Shown here: positions 36,301-46,300 of the stretch, piece by piece
How the letters are laid out: the number at the start of each line of letters is the position of its first letter
Numbering within the stretch: position 1 is the first letter of the stretch
DNA from: Arcuatula senhousia
Lineage: Eukaryota > Mollusca > Bivalvia > Mytilida > Mytilidae
NCBI GenBank assembly: GCA_963971305.1
Contig: OZ020308.1
Location: 22,535,275-22,599,274, forward strand
Direction: 5' to 3'
Length of the DNA stretch: 64,000 nt
Translations under genes and position numbers: made by a program
Notes under the pieces: generated by a model
What the model saw: the letters and a program-made list of their open reading frames with translations, nothing else
What the model was told of the DNA's origin: nothing
The model's database searches: none

Positions 36301-37939
36301 TCAGCATGAGGTGCGAAGGTTTACCTCATCAAATCTCAGATTCAACAATTTGAAAATGGTCTCTACATAGCAAATAAATCCTACAATACATATTATTCAT
36401 GTATAATTTCGGAGCATAAACTTATTGAAAAGACTGATATGAAAGTACATTTAAACTTAGAAAACTGAACATGCTTTAACCTTGAACTTTTGGTAAATAC
36501 TTTATCATGTTTATATAACAATAGTACTCATGTGTAAACATTCCTTCCATTTATAATTAAACTTCAATTGTGTGACTGCTCATTATTTATTGCTTAGTCA
36601 TCAAAAATGAAAAGATGTACTTTTATTCCAAATAGTGTTTTCAGTCATATTTTTAAATGAAGTTTTTTTATCAGTTGTTTTAAATGTTTAAAATAGTCTC
36701 TGCAAGCACCTAAATTCACTCATCTCGCATATCAAGTCTAAATCATACGCGCATCAGTTAAAGTATTAAAAAAAGAAAGTATACAGGTTTAAATTCTAAA
36801 TAAAAGTAAACTCACAGACATGCAAATATAAAAATACCAAATGAAGAAGTGAAAATATAAATCCAAAATATAAAGAAATCCTGAAGTACATGTATTTTAA
36901 AAATACACCTTCTCAGTAAACCAAATGGATAGCGAATGCCTGAGAAAACCACCAAAAGTTAATACATGTACAAGAACCAATGGAAATAGAAATAGAACCG
37001 TGCACTCTAATCAACCGTGAAAAGACTTCCGAATGTAGACAAAACATATGATAAACCTAAGAGAACGAAATCGTTGTCTGTCCAAATGTCAAATATAAAG
37101 CAAATTGTCTTACTGAATAGAAAGTTTGTAAACTTTTCTTTAACATGTTTAATTTCATAACAGATATTTTGTGGCAACACATTCACAAATCAAAATAATA
37201 CTATACAATACAGATACAAAATAATATAAAATACGTAAAAACACTATCACACCGGTAAATTGTAAACATTGGATAAAATCGTGATAGGTTCCTCTGTGTA
37301 AAGTAAAATTGTGAAATGGGTAGTTATTGTTTTCTATTTAAAACTTTCATACACTTATTGCTGATGTATTTTTGTAACTTTTAAGTCATGCTTAAAACAA
37401 ATCTGTTTCTTATTGCATGAAAAGGTCCTGGATGTCATCCAATACACGGGTAAATTCTCAATGTAGGTAACGAGTAAAAACATAAAATTATCAAAATATG
37501 AATTTAAGTAAATATTTGTGGCATTTAAGCATTCAATGTTGCATTTAAAAGGCTCTTGTCAAATATAACAATGATCGTTTTACATTTGTACATGTATCTA
37601 CAGTCGAAGCGAATATGTGAATTTTGGGTACAGGTACGGGTTAGACATTTTGACACCACCATCTGTATGTGCCTAAATTGACAGCGATCTGTACTGTATT
37701 TCTCTGATCAATACATCTATGTGAAAAATGTTTTGCAAAAGGATAGAATTTTGGATATACATGTACCTATCCCAGTTGTGGTCCCACTTGACAGAAGGCT
37801 CAAAATTTGTTGTCCATGATGCTGTCACTAATCCTTCACGCTTAACTTTGTCATAGATTACAATACCACCAGCAATTATCACAGAAGTAACACCAAGAGC
37901 ATTGTTTTTACAAAATTTTATACAACGTTTCAAAACCAT
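24235..37939 (-). CDS. PGAM5: PGAM5 copy 2, mitochondrial Ser/Thr protein phosphatase (five exons, complete, diverged)
   Basis: Exons (minus): 37939-37767, 34351-34164, 33282-33068, 26830-26697, 24397-24235; 873 nt, 290 aa plus stop TAG. Exons 1-4 have exactly the same lengths and phases as copy 1, so this is a tandem gene duplication about 20-30 kb apart. Anchor, WDHNWD, RHG, ILREGAP and CHANVIRY are intact and all splice sites are GT-AG. Differences lie at usually conserved places: HWRP becomes HWRL, and in exon 5 [11 protein letters not shown] becomes [11 protein letters not shown]. The C-terminus is rewritten to [11 protein letters not shown]. Introns 3 and 4 are expanded by nested mobile elements (6.2 and 2.3 kb). 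It may be functional, subfunctionalised or early in decay; the sequence cannot decide. Confidence 0.9.
24429..26134. mobile_element. TTAA-target TIR element in PGAM5 copy 2 intron 4, carrying a satellite
   Basis: Flanked by TTAA at 24425-24428 and 26135-26138. The ends match in inverse: GTACTA...GAATCAGGCAG...GGGTGCCACAT..GATA on the left and TATCAATGTGCCACC...CTGCCTGATTC...TAGTAC on the right. Intron 4 of copy 1 reads GATTTAAAACCCC at the same point, i.e. an empty site with a single TTAA. The insert therefore post-dates the duplication. The interior is a separate satellite-bearing repeat (24505-25810). Confidence 0.82.
24505..25810 (+). repeat. 174-bp satellite with 501-bp higher-order unit
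   Basis: AGTTTCATGAAAATCCA is at 24622, 24796, 24970, 25144, 25297, 25471 and 25645; spacing 174, 174, 174, 153, 174, 174. Variant marks (ACAATTGTG, GTGAATAAG, GTGTGTAAG) recur in the same order 501 bp apart. The block opens TGTGAGCCGCAGCTCACA and closes with a GGACGGACGGAC run and TATACCCCCCACTTTTGA, a layout shared with the repeats at 26998 and 30345-32955. Confidence 0.85.
26697..26830 (-). CDS. PGAM5: PGAM5 copy 2 exon 4
   Basis: 134 nt, [20 protein letters not shown] to [11 protein letters not shown]. Protein identical to copy 1 over the visible stretch, which suggests purifying selection or gene conversion in this exon. Donor GTAAGC. Confidence 0.93.
26998..27415 (+). repeat. GAGC/GCTC-headed repeat with GACAGACAGACAG tract
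   Basis: Opens GTGAGCGAGCTCACAAAAGG and closes GACAGACAGACAGG..TATATCCCCCCAATACTTTG. Two diverged ~105-bp monomers share TTCATCAAAATCTGT..AGCGGTTTAGAAGGAG. Same general architecture as the repeats at 24505 and 30345. Confidence 0.6.
27459..27710. mobile_element. foldback MITE with about 85-bp arms
   Basis: Ends TCTGATTTTAATCAGA-like: TCTGATTAAAATCA on the left and TGATTTTAATCAGA on the right. The arms pair over GTTCC..TACTG.CTCTGCAT, GTAGAT..AAGA.ATCCCATTC and TACTTTCTGTTCT. Non-coding; no clear TSD. Confidence 0.7.
27952..30195. mobile_element. 2.24-kb TIR element with CACTTCGGTACC-repeat ends, 8-bp TSD
   Basis: Flanked by AACAGTCA at 27944-27951 and 30196-30203. Removing the insert rebuilds a host palindrome (TTTTCGTGGG..AACAGTCA..CCACGAAAAG). 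The terminal inverted repeats are over 100 bp and built from diverged CACTTCGGTACC / CACCTCGGTACC motifs. The interior contains a decayed reading frame on the minus strand (28640-29490). Confidence 0.82.
28625..29490 (-). pseudogene. decayed ORF inside the 2.24-kb TIR element, family not recognised
   Basis: From 29490 leftward the minus strand reads [22 protein letters not shown], then, past two in-frame stops near 29250-29275, [13 protein letters not shown] and an acidic Thr/Pro-rich stretch (one more stop near 29135). It continues with [10 protein letters not shown] and [10 protein letters not shown] frameshift near 28780 leads on to [20 protein letters not shown] and [15 protein letters not shown]. 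Codon-like continuity over ~860 bp with three stops and one frameshift shows a former gene of about 280 aa. I do not recognise the family; it may belong to the element or have been captured by it. Confidence 0.6.
30345..32955 (+). repeat. GTGAGC/GCTCAC-headed composite repeat with nested satellite
   Basis: Opens GTGAGCACGCTCACATACCC and closes GACGGACGGACC...TTGCGTGGGGTATAAT. The right part (32250-32880) has ~170-bp monomers (GATCGACAGACCTGAAAA at 32429, 32599, 32769). The left flank shares AAGTCGGCTCGTTAAACAGG with these monomers, showing that repeat C (30470-32245) was inserted into this array. Confidence 0.7.
30470..32247 (+). mobile_element. repeat family C, copy 1, with ~140-bp internal monomers
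   Basis: Starts GCCGAGCGCAGCATGATACG and ends CATACCATAATACGTCCGC..TTTTTTGCGG.CGTATAAAAAT after a GACGACAACGACGACGAC tract. The middle repeats TATTTGACAAGAACAAACAT, AAAATCGGACCA, TTTGGCCCCTAATTACGTAA and AAAGGGGGGGTCGCAAAA, at spacings of 130-149 bp. A second copy is at 54690-55850. Confidence 0.75.
33068..33282 (-). CDS. PGAM5: PGAM5 copy 2 exon 3
   Basis: 215 nt, [16 protein letters not shown] to [17 protein letters not shown] then RLAEN. The Pro after HWR in copy 1 is Leu here. Donor GTAAGT. Confidence 0.92.
33283..34163. other. PGAM5 copy 2 intron 2
   Basis: Intronic, collinear in parts with copy 1 intron 2 (for example CTCCCAGAATACATT..AGTCTTTA near 33395 and 3515). No inserted element recognised. 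Confidence 0.7.
34164..34351 (-). CDS. PGAM5: PGAM5 copy 2 exon 2
   Basis: 188 nt, [14 protein letters not shown] through [15 protein letters not shown] with the catalytic His. Acceptor TTTGTATAG, donor GTATGG, same as copy 1. Confidence 0.92.
34352..37766. other. PGAM5 copy 2 intron 1, unclassified
   Basis: 3.4 kb of AT-rich intron. No LINE fragment is present here, unlike intron 1 of copy 1. No ORF, satellite or TIR structure recognised. Confidence 0.55.
37767..37939 (-). CDS. PGAM5: PGAM5 copy 2 exon 1
   Basis: 173 nt, coding [17 protein letters not shown] to WDHNWDR, nearly identical to copy 1. Donor GTACAT. An upstream in-frame Met exists in this copy only (38008), but the frame is not conserved in copy 1, so the shorter start is preferred. 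Confidence 0.9.
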
Positions 37940-38036
37940 GGTGAGATTTTTTAAGGGTATGTTTACATTGCGGGGAATGAAACGTACTTTGTAAATCAAG
38001 GGTGACACTAAAACATGGACAAATTAGTTCGATCGG

Positions 38037-38280
38037 TAGACTGATAGCCTTTATGAGGCGGCGGAGAGCCTTTATGAGGGGACGGAGGGGGATATGTGGG
38101 TTGAGGAGGCGGGGAGCGGGTGTAGAAGGGGCGAGGATCGGGGATAGATGGGGCGGGGAGCGGGGTGGAAGGGGCAGGGACGCGGGTACAGCGGCGGACA
38201 AGGGGGACGGGGATACCAGGGTTGAGGTGGCGGAGAGCGGGGGAGAGAAACGCCCTGTCTACCCCTACCTTTATATATGA
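38037..38280. repeat. G-rich insertion upstream of PGAM5 copy 2
   Basis: About 240 bp, strongly GC- and purine-rich on +, with repeated GAGGCGGGGAGCGGGG- and GAGGGG-type motifs and many runs of three or more G. The flanks (..ACACTAAAACATGG and GAAAATTATGGAAAATAAT) are adjacent in copy 1 except for a short unrelated spacer, so this is an insertion specific to copy 2, about 100 bp upstream of its start codon. Confidence 0.6.
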
Positions 38281-38289
38281 TGAAAATTA

Positions 38290-40030
38290 TGGAAAATAAT
38301 AAGAAAAGGACAAAAAGTCCGCTTTATTTTTGTGTGTCACTTCAGCTGCAAGTTGCATGGCTACTTGGCAAAAAATACAAAAACAGTTCAAACCTGAGAA
38401 AATTAAAACTGAGTTAATATGAAAAATATCTGGACCTAATAACTTTACTTTAACTTGGAAGGAGTTAACTATTCGGTTAAAAGCTCAATAGAGCTTATGT
38501 TCACTGTTATAAATGTACCGAATTCAAATAAAGTTTTCCTACTCCTATCCTATTCCTATCCTAGGTGTATTACTAAATTGAAAAGTAAGCTGTTACAAAT
38601 TACAAATTGAATCAAAAACTTAGACTATAGTATACCAAACCCAACACACCTATACTACTTGAATTACTTGTTTTAGATTTTACCCAGAAATCTTTTACAA
38701 TTATTGTTCAGCATTTTTTTTCGCATAGCTAGTGTCATTTGTGTATAACGTTAAGGTCTAAACGGCAAATCCGGATCCCTAGGACGAAAAAGGGGGATGT
38801 CAAGGCTTACTCTCCCGAAAATCTGCACGAAAATTACAAAATTTCTAGTTGTTACGGAGTTCCAACGCCAGAAACCCCCCATGGCCCTTCACAGACATTT
38901 CCAATAGCATTGACCTTTATAAGCAGTCTTTAAGCTTAAATACGTTAATTTTCGTGGTAGTGTCCGTTTCAGAAAAAAAATATTCCCGAGTAATACCCGA
39001 GAGAATTAAAACTAAGTTAAATTAGTTTAATTATCTCATGTAATGCGCAGCAACAGAAGTAACAAATCACTTCTGTTCTACTATATACAATTCTTTAAAA
39101 TCTTCAAAATTTTATCAATTCTTATATACTAAAATATAGTTAAATCAAATTCAATAATAGAAAAACCCACTCCATTATTTCTGAAATAAGGATTTCATAG
39201 CATGCTCTTTTGATAAAGATCAAAGTCTAGGTTGGTCAATTTAGAACAAAATGCGTGGTTCCGAAAATTGATTGGCAGTATCGAGTATAAAGCTTTTTTC
39301 TGTGTTTCATTGGATAAACATAAAAAAATCAGAATTCTTCAATTTTTGGTCTGTTAAAAAAACTCATTTATTGGAATATTATCAAGACAAAATTCTGAAA
39401 TTTCTGTTTGCAGCTGGTCTTAATTGATGGTTGCAGCATTTAAACATGCTGTATCTACATTTACGGTAATTCTAACAACTGCATGTTTTTTAAATTTGTA
39501 AATTGTTCAAGGAAAGTGAACAGTTTTGTTAACTTCTTTGATAAAGTTGACGCATTCCAGGAAAACAACCATGATTTGATTTTTTTGTCTCGCCTTTCAC
39601 GTGTATGCTCCTGCAATCATGGTTTACTGAATTTAATTTGTGATTTTATACCCGTTTGGTTCAATGTAAATGTATTTTCTTAGTCTGTTATGGGATCAAG
39701 TAATGATACACCATTGATATTTGGTATTTAGTCACCTTTGCATGAATACAAATCTCAGATACAGAGCAATTTCATGAGTAGTTGCCAGTACTATAGTCAC
39801 TTTTAACATTTGCATTTATAAGCTTCATTTTATGCTGTTATGACTGTGTCCAGATGCAACAAGCGAGACATATCTTTATGCGAGCAGTTTATTTCAGAAA
39901 GAGTTCTTTTGCAAAAAAAAATACATAGAATAATTTACTACCATAATCATGAAACAACACTTTCACAGTAACTTAATTTGTTGTAAATACAAAAGTTGTG
40001 ATTTAAGACATGAAACACGATTTGACGATT
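38290..40030. other. unclassified intergenic sequence
   Basis: Upstream of PGAM5 copy 2. A short open frame at 38739-38933 has no recognisable motif. No tandem repeats. Confidence 0.4.
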
Positions 40031-40042
40031 TTAGCAATACAG

Positions 40043-40134
40043 CCATCTTCGCTAGCCAAGGGTTACGATCCGCTACCTCTCATCTTCACGTGAAGATGAG
40101 AGATAGCGGATCGTAACCCTTGGCTAGCGAAGAT
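40043..40134. mobile_element. 92-bp near-perfect palindrome, 9-bp TSD
   Basis: Arms begin ATCTTCGCTAGCCAAGGG and meet at the centre TCTTCACGTGAAGA, with one mismatch over 45 bp. GCAATACAG flanks it at 40034-40042 and 40135-40143. It looks like a miniature foldback element; the 9-bp duplication fits Mutator-like transposition (inference). The transcript would be one long hairpin. Confidence 0.82.
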
Positions 40135-40608
40135 GCAATACAGCACACTTGAAGAACTTCTAAAACATTACGTTTTGACAGGGATGTCCGTTATTTAATC
40201 CCTGGTTTTGACTAGAACAGCGGCTCTTGAATTTATAAAGGATTTCGTGAAACTTTTCAAAAGACATATTCAAAATACCATGCACTTAAAGTTTTTTTAA
40301 GTTTAATTTGATTATTTTATAAATTATATAGGACTCGACATTAACTATCAAATAGCAATGTGAGGACCTCCATATCTCATGATCTGTTGAAACTTTAAAA
40401 GTTAAGCACAGTTGCATCCCCATCTAGTGAACTTTTCCTTGGTTTTCCGACTGAGTGACTTTGACAATTTCTAATTCAAATGAAAGAAATGTTTAGCGCC
40501 TCCATTTCTCAAGAATTAAAAGTCCTATAGGTTAAAGAATTTTAGTTTGCACATACCCTATTAGTAGTTTTTTAGTTGAATTCACATCTTTTGACCATTT
40601 TTGTTTCA

Positions 40609-41538
40609 CCTGGTACAGGTGAGCTATTGCCATCACTTGGCAAAAAATCTTCCCCTCTGAAACTAGTGAAACTTGGTATGATTGATCCTTTGGGTGTCTG
40701 CACAAAAGTTGTGTTTCGATTTTTGATCCGTCATACAACATGACTGCTGTTGCTAAAAATAGACCAGGGGGGTCAGACGACTGTTTTTGGCCTCTAAGGG
40801 ACGGACCATTAAACTTGAAGGGGGGTTTGGTTTTTCCGAAAACATATTCTGAAAATTATTTTTAATGAAAAAAAATATTTTGGCAGCAGAGGGTAAAAAA
40901 AAAATATTCTGAAGAGGGATTTCTGCCATATAAAAAAATGAAAAAAATATTCTGTCGAGTCGCCTTCGAAAAATAAATATTTTCTGACCAAAATAAAAAT
41001 CCAAGCCCCCCTTCCAATTAAATGGTCCGTCCCTAAATCAAAACGTATAAGAGATAGAGATAATCTGATGCAACCTACCTGCTTCAGCATCAAAAGGTCT
41101 ACAGAAGTCTTCATTGGGTCGAAGCTGTCAGATGACCCCTTAAAGGTGTTATGGTCCTTTAAAGGTCAAAAATGTTTTTTTTTATCACGTTTTTGCCCAT
41201 AGAATGAAAACTATTGCAAATAGAGAAAAGCTGTTGCTTGCTTCAACATTTGTCTCATTAAGCCCTTCAAAAGACTCCATTTGGTCAAAGCTGTCAGATG
41301 ACTCCTAATCAGTAGAGTATGTGACCCTTTAAAGATCAAAAATAGCGGTTTTTTCCACGTTTTTCCCCTTTAGAATGAAAATCATTTCAGAAAGAGAAAA
41401 GCCGTTGCTTGCTTTTAAACCTTCAGCTCATTTAGCTGTACACAAGTCTCCATTGGGTAGATGTTGTCTGATAGCTTCTTATAGGAGATCCTTTATGGCT
41501 TAAGAACCAGGTGAGCAATTCAGGCTCCTGTGAGCCTC
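40609..41538 (-). mobile_element. VNTR-type TIR repeat B, reverse copy, 8-bp TSD
   Basis: TTGTTTCA flanks both sides (40601-40608, 41539-41546). Termini CCTGGTACAGGTGAGC and ...GGTGAGCAATTCAGGCTCCT..GAGCCTC match the 10137-11571 element in inverse. It has three internal monomers against about seven there, and carries a nested MITE at 40797-41034. Confidence 0.8.
40797..41034. mobile_element. 238-bp MITE with ~33-bp TIRs, nested in repeat B
   Basis: Left end AGGGACGGACCATTAAACTT...GGGGGGTTTGG; right end CCAAGCCCCCC...AATTAAATGGTCCGTCCCT. Non-coding, rich in AAAATATTCTG motifs. No clear TSD. Confidence 0.75.
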
Positions 41539-43399
41539 TTGTTTCATGCTGAGCGACTTGAACATTTTCCATTTCATCTATAACATTAATGTTTAATTAA
41601 GATTTATGAGCACCTTCAAAGCTAAAAAATTACAAGTTCTAAAGGTTGATGAAGCTTGGTACGCAACCTTGATCTTTAAATAACAGTTAAATGATTTTAG
41701 CAATTTTCAATATTATCATAGTGAATACACATGTAAGCATTATCAAAGTTTAATGAGTTCTAACCTCTTTCTCAAGAACTGAAAGTCCTTGCTGTGCACA
41801 TGCCCCAATAGTACAGTAGCTAATTTCAGTTGCATTTTTTACAAATACAGACGTCATGTTCAAGTTTTATGTGCACCTTCATATCTCGGGAGCTAAAAGT
41901 CCTAGGTTGATGAAACTTGGTATTTATATGCCCTAGTAGTAGTGAAGCAGTTGCATTCACATCTTTTGACCTTAACCTTAATATACAATGGTTGAGTGAT
42001 TTTAACTATTTTCAATACATTACAACTGCAATACTTCAGAAACTGTATGTCCTATGTAAATAAAACTTGATATGTATCTGTTTTAGAGCTAGACTGTTGC
42101 ATCTGCATCATTAGACATTGACCTTAAGCTGTCAGTTGAGCAACTCTAATCATTTCTTTATGAGATGCAAGAGATCAAGTTTGATGTTTCAAAAAAGTTT
42201 ACATTACTTTATGAAAATATGGGTGGATTTAACAGGGAATTTATGTTTCTGATGGTACCTGGAGGTAAGACAGACTTTGATGGTACCTGCAGGTAAGACA
42301 GACTTTGATGGTACCTGCAGGTAAGACAGACTTTGATGGTACCTGGAGGTAAGACAGACTTTGATGGTACCTGCAGGTGAGACAGACTTTGATGGTACCT
42401 GGAGGTGAGACAGACTTTGATGGTACCTGCAGGTAAGACAGACTTTGATGGTACCTGCAGGTAAGACAGACTTTGATGGTACCTGGAGGTAAGACAGACT
42501 TTGATGGTACCTGGAGGAAAGACAGACTTTGATGGTACCTGGAGGTGAGACAGACTTTGATGGTACCTGGAGGTAAGACAGACTTTCATGGTACCTGCTG
42601 GTGAGACAGACTTTGATGGTACTTGCAGGTAAGACAGACTTTGATGGTACCTGCAGGTGAGACAGACTTTGATGGTACCTGCTGGTGAGACAGACTTTGA
42701 TGGTACTTGCAGGTAAGACAGACTTTGATGGTACCTGCAGGTGAGACAGACTTTGATGGTACCTGCTGGTGAGACAGACTTTGATGGTACTTGCAGGTAA
42801 GGCAGACTTTAATGGTACCTGGAGGTAAGACAGACTTTGATGGTCCTGCAGGTAAGACAGACTTTGATGGTACTTGCAGGTAAGACAGACTTTAATGGTA
42901 CCTGGAGGTAAGACAGACTTTGATGGTACCTGCAGGTAAGACAGACTTTGATGGTACTTGCAGGTAAGACAGACTTTAATGGTACCTGCAGGTAAGACAG
43001 ACTTTGATGGTACCTGCAGGTAAGACAGACTTTAATGGTACGTGCAGGTAAGACAGACTTTGATGGAACCTGCAGGTAAGACAGACTTTGATGGTACTTG
43101 CAGGTAAGACAGACTTTGATGGTACTTGCAGGTAAGACAGACTTTAATGGTACTTGCAGGTAAGACAGACTTTGATGGTACTTGCAGGTAAGACAGACTT
43201 TGATGGTACTTGCAGATAAGACAGACTTTGATGGTACTTGCAGGTAAGACAGACTTTGATGGTACTTGCAGGTGAGACAGACTTTGATGGTACCTGGAGG
43301 TAAGACAGACTTTGATGGTACCTGTAAGTAAGACAGACTTTGATGGTACCTGCTGGTGAGACAGACTTTGATTATACCTGCAGGTAAGACAGACTTTGA

Positions 43400-46300
43400 T
43401 GGTACCTGCAGGTGAGACAGACTTTGATGGTACCTGGAGGTAAGACAGACTATGATGGTACTTGCAGGTAAGACAGACTTTGATGGTACCTGCAGGTAAG
43501 ACAGACTTTGATGGTACCTGGAGGTAAGACAGACTTTGATGGTACTTGCAGGTAAGACAGACTTTAATGGTACCTGGAGGTAAGACAGACTTTGATGGTA
43601 CCTGGAGGTAAGACAGACTTTGATGGTACCTGCAGGTATGACAGACTTTGATGGTACCTGGAGGTAAGACAGACTTTGATGGTACCTGCTGGTGAGACAG
43701 ACTTTGATGGTACTTGCAGGTAAGACAGACTTTGATGGTACCTGCAGGTGAGACAGACTTTGATGGTACCTGCTGGTGAGACAGACTTTGATGGTACTTG
43801 CAGGTAAGACAGACTTTGATGGTACCTGCAGGTGAGATAGACTTTGATGGTACCTGCTGGTGAGACAGACTTTGATGGTACTTGCAGGTAAGACAGACTT
43901 TAATGGTACCTGGAGGTAAGACAGACTTTGATGGTCCTGCAGGTAAGACAGACTTTGATGGTACTTGCAGGTAAGACAGACTTTAATGGTACCTAGAGGT
44001 AAGACAGACTTTGATGGTACCTGCAGGTAAGACAGACTTTGATGGTACTTGCAGGTAAGACAGACTTTAATGGTACCTGCAGGTAAGACAGACTTTGATG
44101 GTACCTGCAGGTAAGACAGACTTTGATGGAACCTGCAGGTAAGACAGACTTTGATGGTACTTGCAGGTAAGACAGACTTTGATGGTACTTGCAGGTAAGA
44201 CAGACTTTAATGGTACTTGCAGGTAAGACAGACTTTGATGGTACTTGCAGGTAAGACAGACCTTGATGGTACTTGCAGATTAGACAGACTTTGATGGTAC
44301 TTGCAGGTAAGACAGACTTTGATGGTACTTGCAGGTGAGACAGACTTTGATGGTACCTGGAGGTAAGACAGACTTTGATGGTACCTGTAAGTAAGACAGA
44401 CTTTGATGGTACCTGCAGGTGAGACAGACTTTGATGGTACCTGCAGGTAAGACAGACTTTGATGGTACCTGCAGGTAAGACAGACTTTGATGGTACCTGG
44501 AGGTAAGAGAGACTTTGATGGTATCTGTAGGTAAGACAGACTTTGATGGTACCTGGAGGTAAGACAGACTTTGATGGTACCTGGAGGTAAGACAGACTTT
44601 GATGGTACCTGCTGGTGAGACAGACTTTGATGGTACCTGCAGGTAAGGCAGACTTTGATGGTAACTGCAGGTAAGACAGACTTTGATGGTAACTGCAGGT
44701 AAGACAGACTTTGATGGTACCTGCTGGTAAGACAGACTTTGATGGTACCTGGAGGTAAGACAGACTTTGATGGTACCTGCTGGTAAGACAGACTTTGATG
44801 GTACCTGGAGGTAAGACAGACTCTGATGGTACCTGCAGGTAAGGCAGACTTTGATGGTAACTGCAGGTAAGACAGACTTTGATGGTAACTGCAGGTAAGA
44901 CAGACTTTGATGGTACCTGCTGGTGAGACAGACTTTGATGGTACCTGGAGGTAAGACAGACTTTGATGGTAACTGCAGGTAAGACAGACTCTGATGGTAC
45001 CTGCAGGTAAGGCAGACTTTGATGGTAACTGCAGGTAAGACAGACTTTGATGGTAACTGCAGGTAAGACAGACTTTGATGGTACCTGGAGGTAAGACAGA
45101 CTCTGATGGTACCTGCAGGTAAGGCAGACTTTGATGGTAACTGCAGGTAAGACAGACTTTGATGGTAACTGCAGGTAAGACAGACTTTGATGGTACCTGG
45201 AGGTAAGACAGACTTTGATGGTACCTGCAGGTAAGACAGACTTTGATGGTACCTGGAGGTAAGACAGACTTTGATGGTACCTGCAGGTAAGACAGACTTT
45301 GATGGTACCTGCAGGTAAGGCAGACTTTGATGGTACCTGCAGGTAAGACAGACTTTGATGTTACCTGCAGGTAAGACAGAATTTGATGGTACCTGCATGT
45401 AAGGCAGACTTTGATGGTACCTGGAGGTAAGACAGACTTTGATAGTACCTGGAGGTAAGACAGACTTTGATGGTACCTGGAGGAAAGACAGACTTTGATA
45501 GTACCTGGAGGTAAGACAGACTTTGATGGTATCTGGAGGTGAGACAGACTTTGATGGTACCTGCTGGTAAGACAGACTTTGATGGTACCTGCTGGTGAGA
45601 CAGACTTTGATGGTACCTGCTGGTGAGACAGACTTTGATGGTACCTGGAGGTAAGACAGACTATGATGGTACTTGTAGGTAAGACAGACTTTGATGGTAC
45701 CTGGAGGTAAGACAGACTTTGATGGTACCTACAGGTAAGACAGACTTTATTGATACCTGCAGGTAAGACAGACTTTGATGGTACCTGGAGGTGAGACAGA
45801 CTTTGATGGTACCTGCAGGTAAGACAGACTTTGATGGTACCTGGAGGAAAGACAGACTTTGATGGTAACTGGAGGTAAGACAGACTATGATGGTACCTGG
45901 AGGAAAGACAGACTTTGATGGTACCTGGAGGAAAGACAGACTTTGATGGTACCTGGAGGTAAGACAGACTTTGATGGTACCTGGAGGTAAGACAGACTAT
46001 GATGGTACCTGCAGGTGAGACAGACTTTGATGGTATCTGTAGGTAAGACAGACTTTGATGGTACCTGCTGTAAGAAAGACTTTGATGGTACCTGCTGGTA
46101 AGACAGACTTTGATGGTACCTGCTGGTGAGACAGACTTTGATGGTACCTGGAGGTAAGACAGACTTTGATGGTACCTGCTGGTGAGACAGACTTTGATGG
46201 TACCTGCAGGTAAGACAGACTTTGATGGTACCTGCTGGTAAGACAGACTTTGATGGTACCTGGAGGTAAGACAGACTTTGATGGTACCTGCAGGTAAAAC

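Larger units (their letters stand above)
40330..42200. repeat. diverged ~140-bp tandem repeat, interrupted
   Basis: Landmarks of the type GAGTGATTTTAACTATTTTC, CTAAAAGTCCTAGGTTGATG and TTGCATTCACATCTTTTGACC recur roughly every 140-143 bp before (40450-40600) and after (41547-42160) the insert at 40609-41538. Confidence 0.6.

Noticed and set aside
38002..38280. 92-codon Arg/Gly-rich ORF upstream of PGAM5 copy 2
   Set aside because: It lies in the purine-rich GC block where stops are rare by composition; low-complexity peptide without motifs.
38739..38933. 64-codon ORF, possible exon
   Set aside because: No recognisable domain, no matched splice pattern and no paralogous copy in the window.
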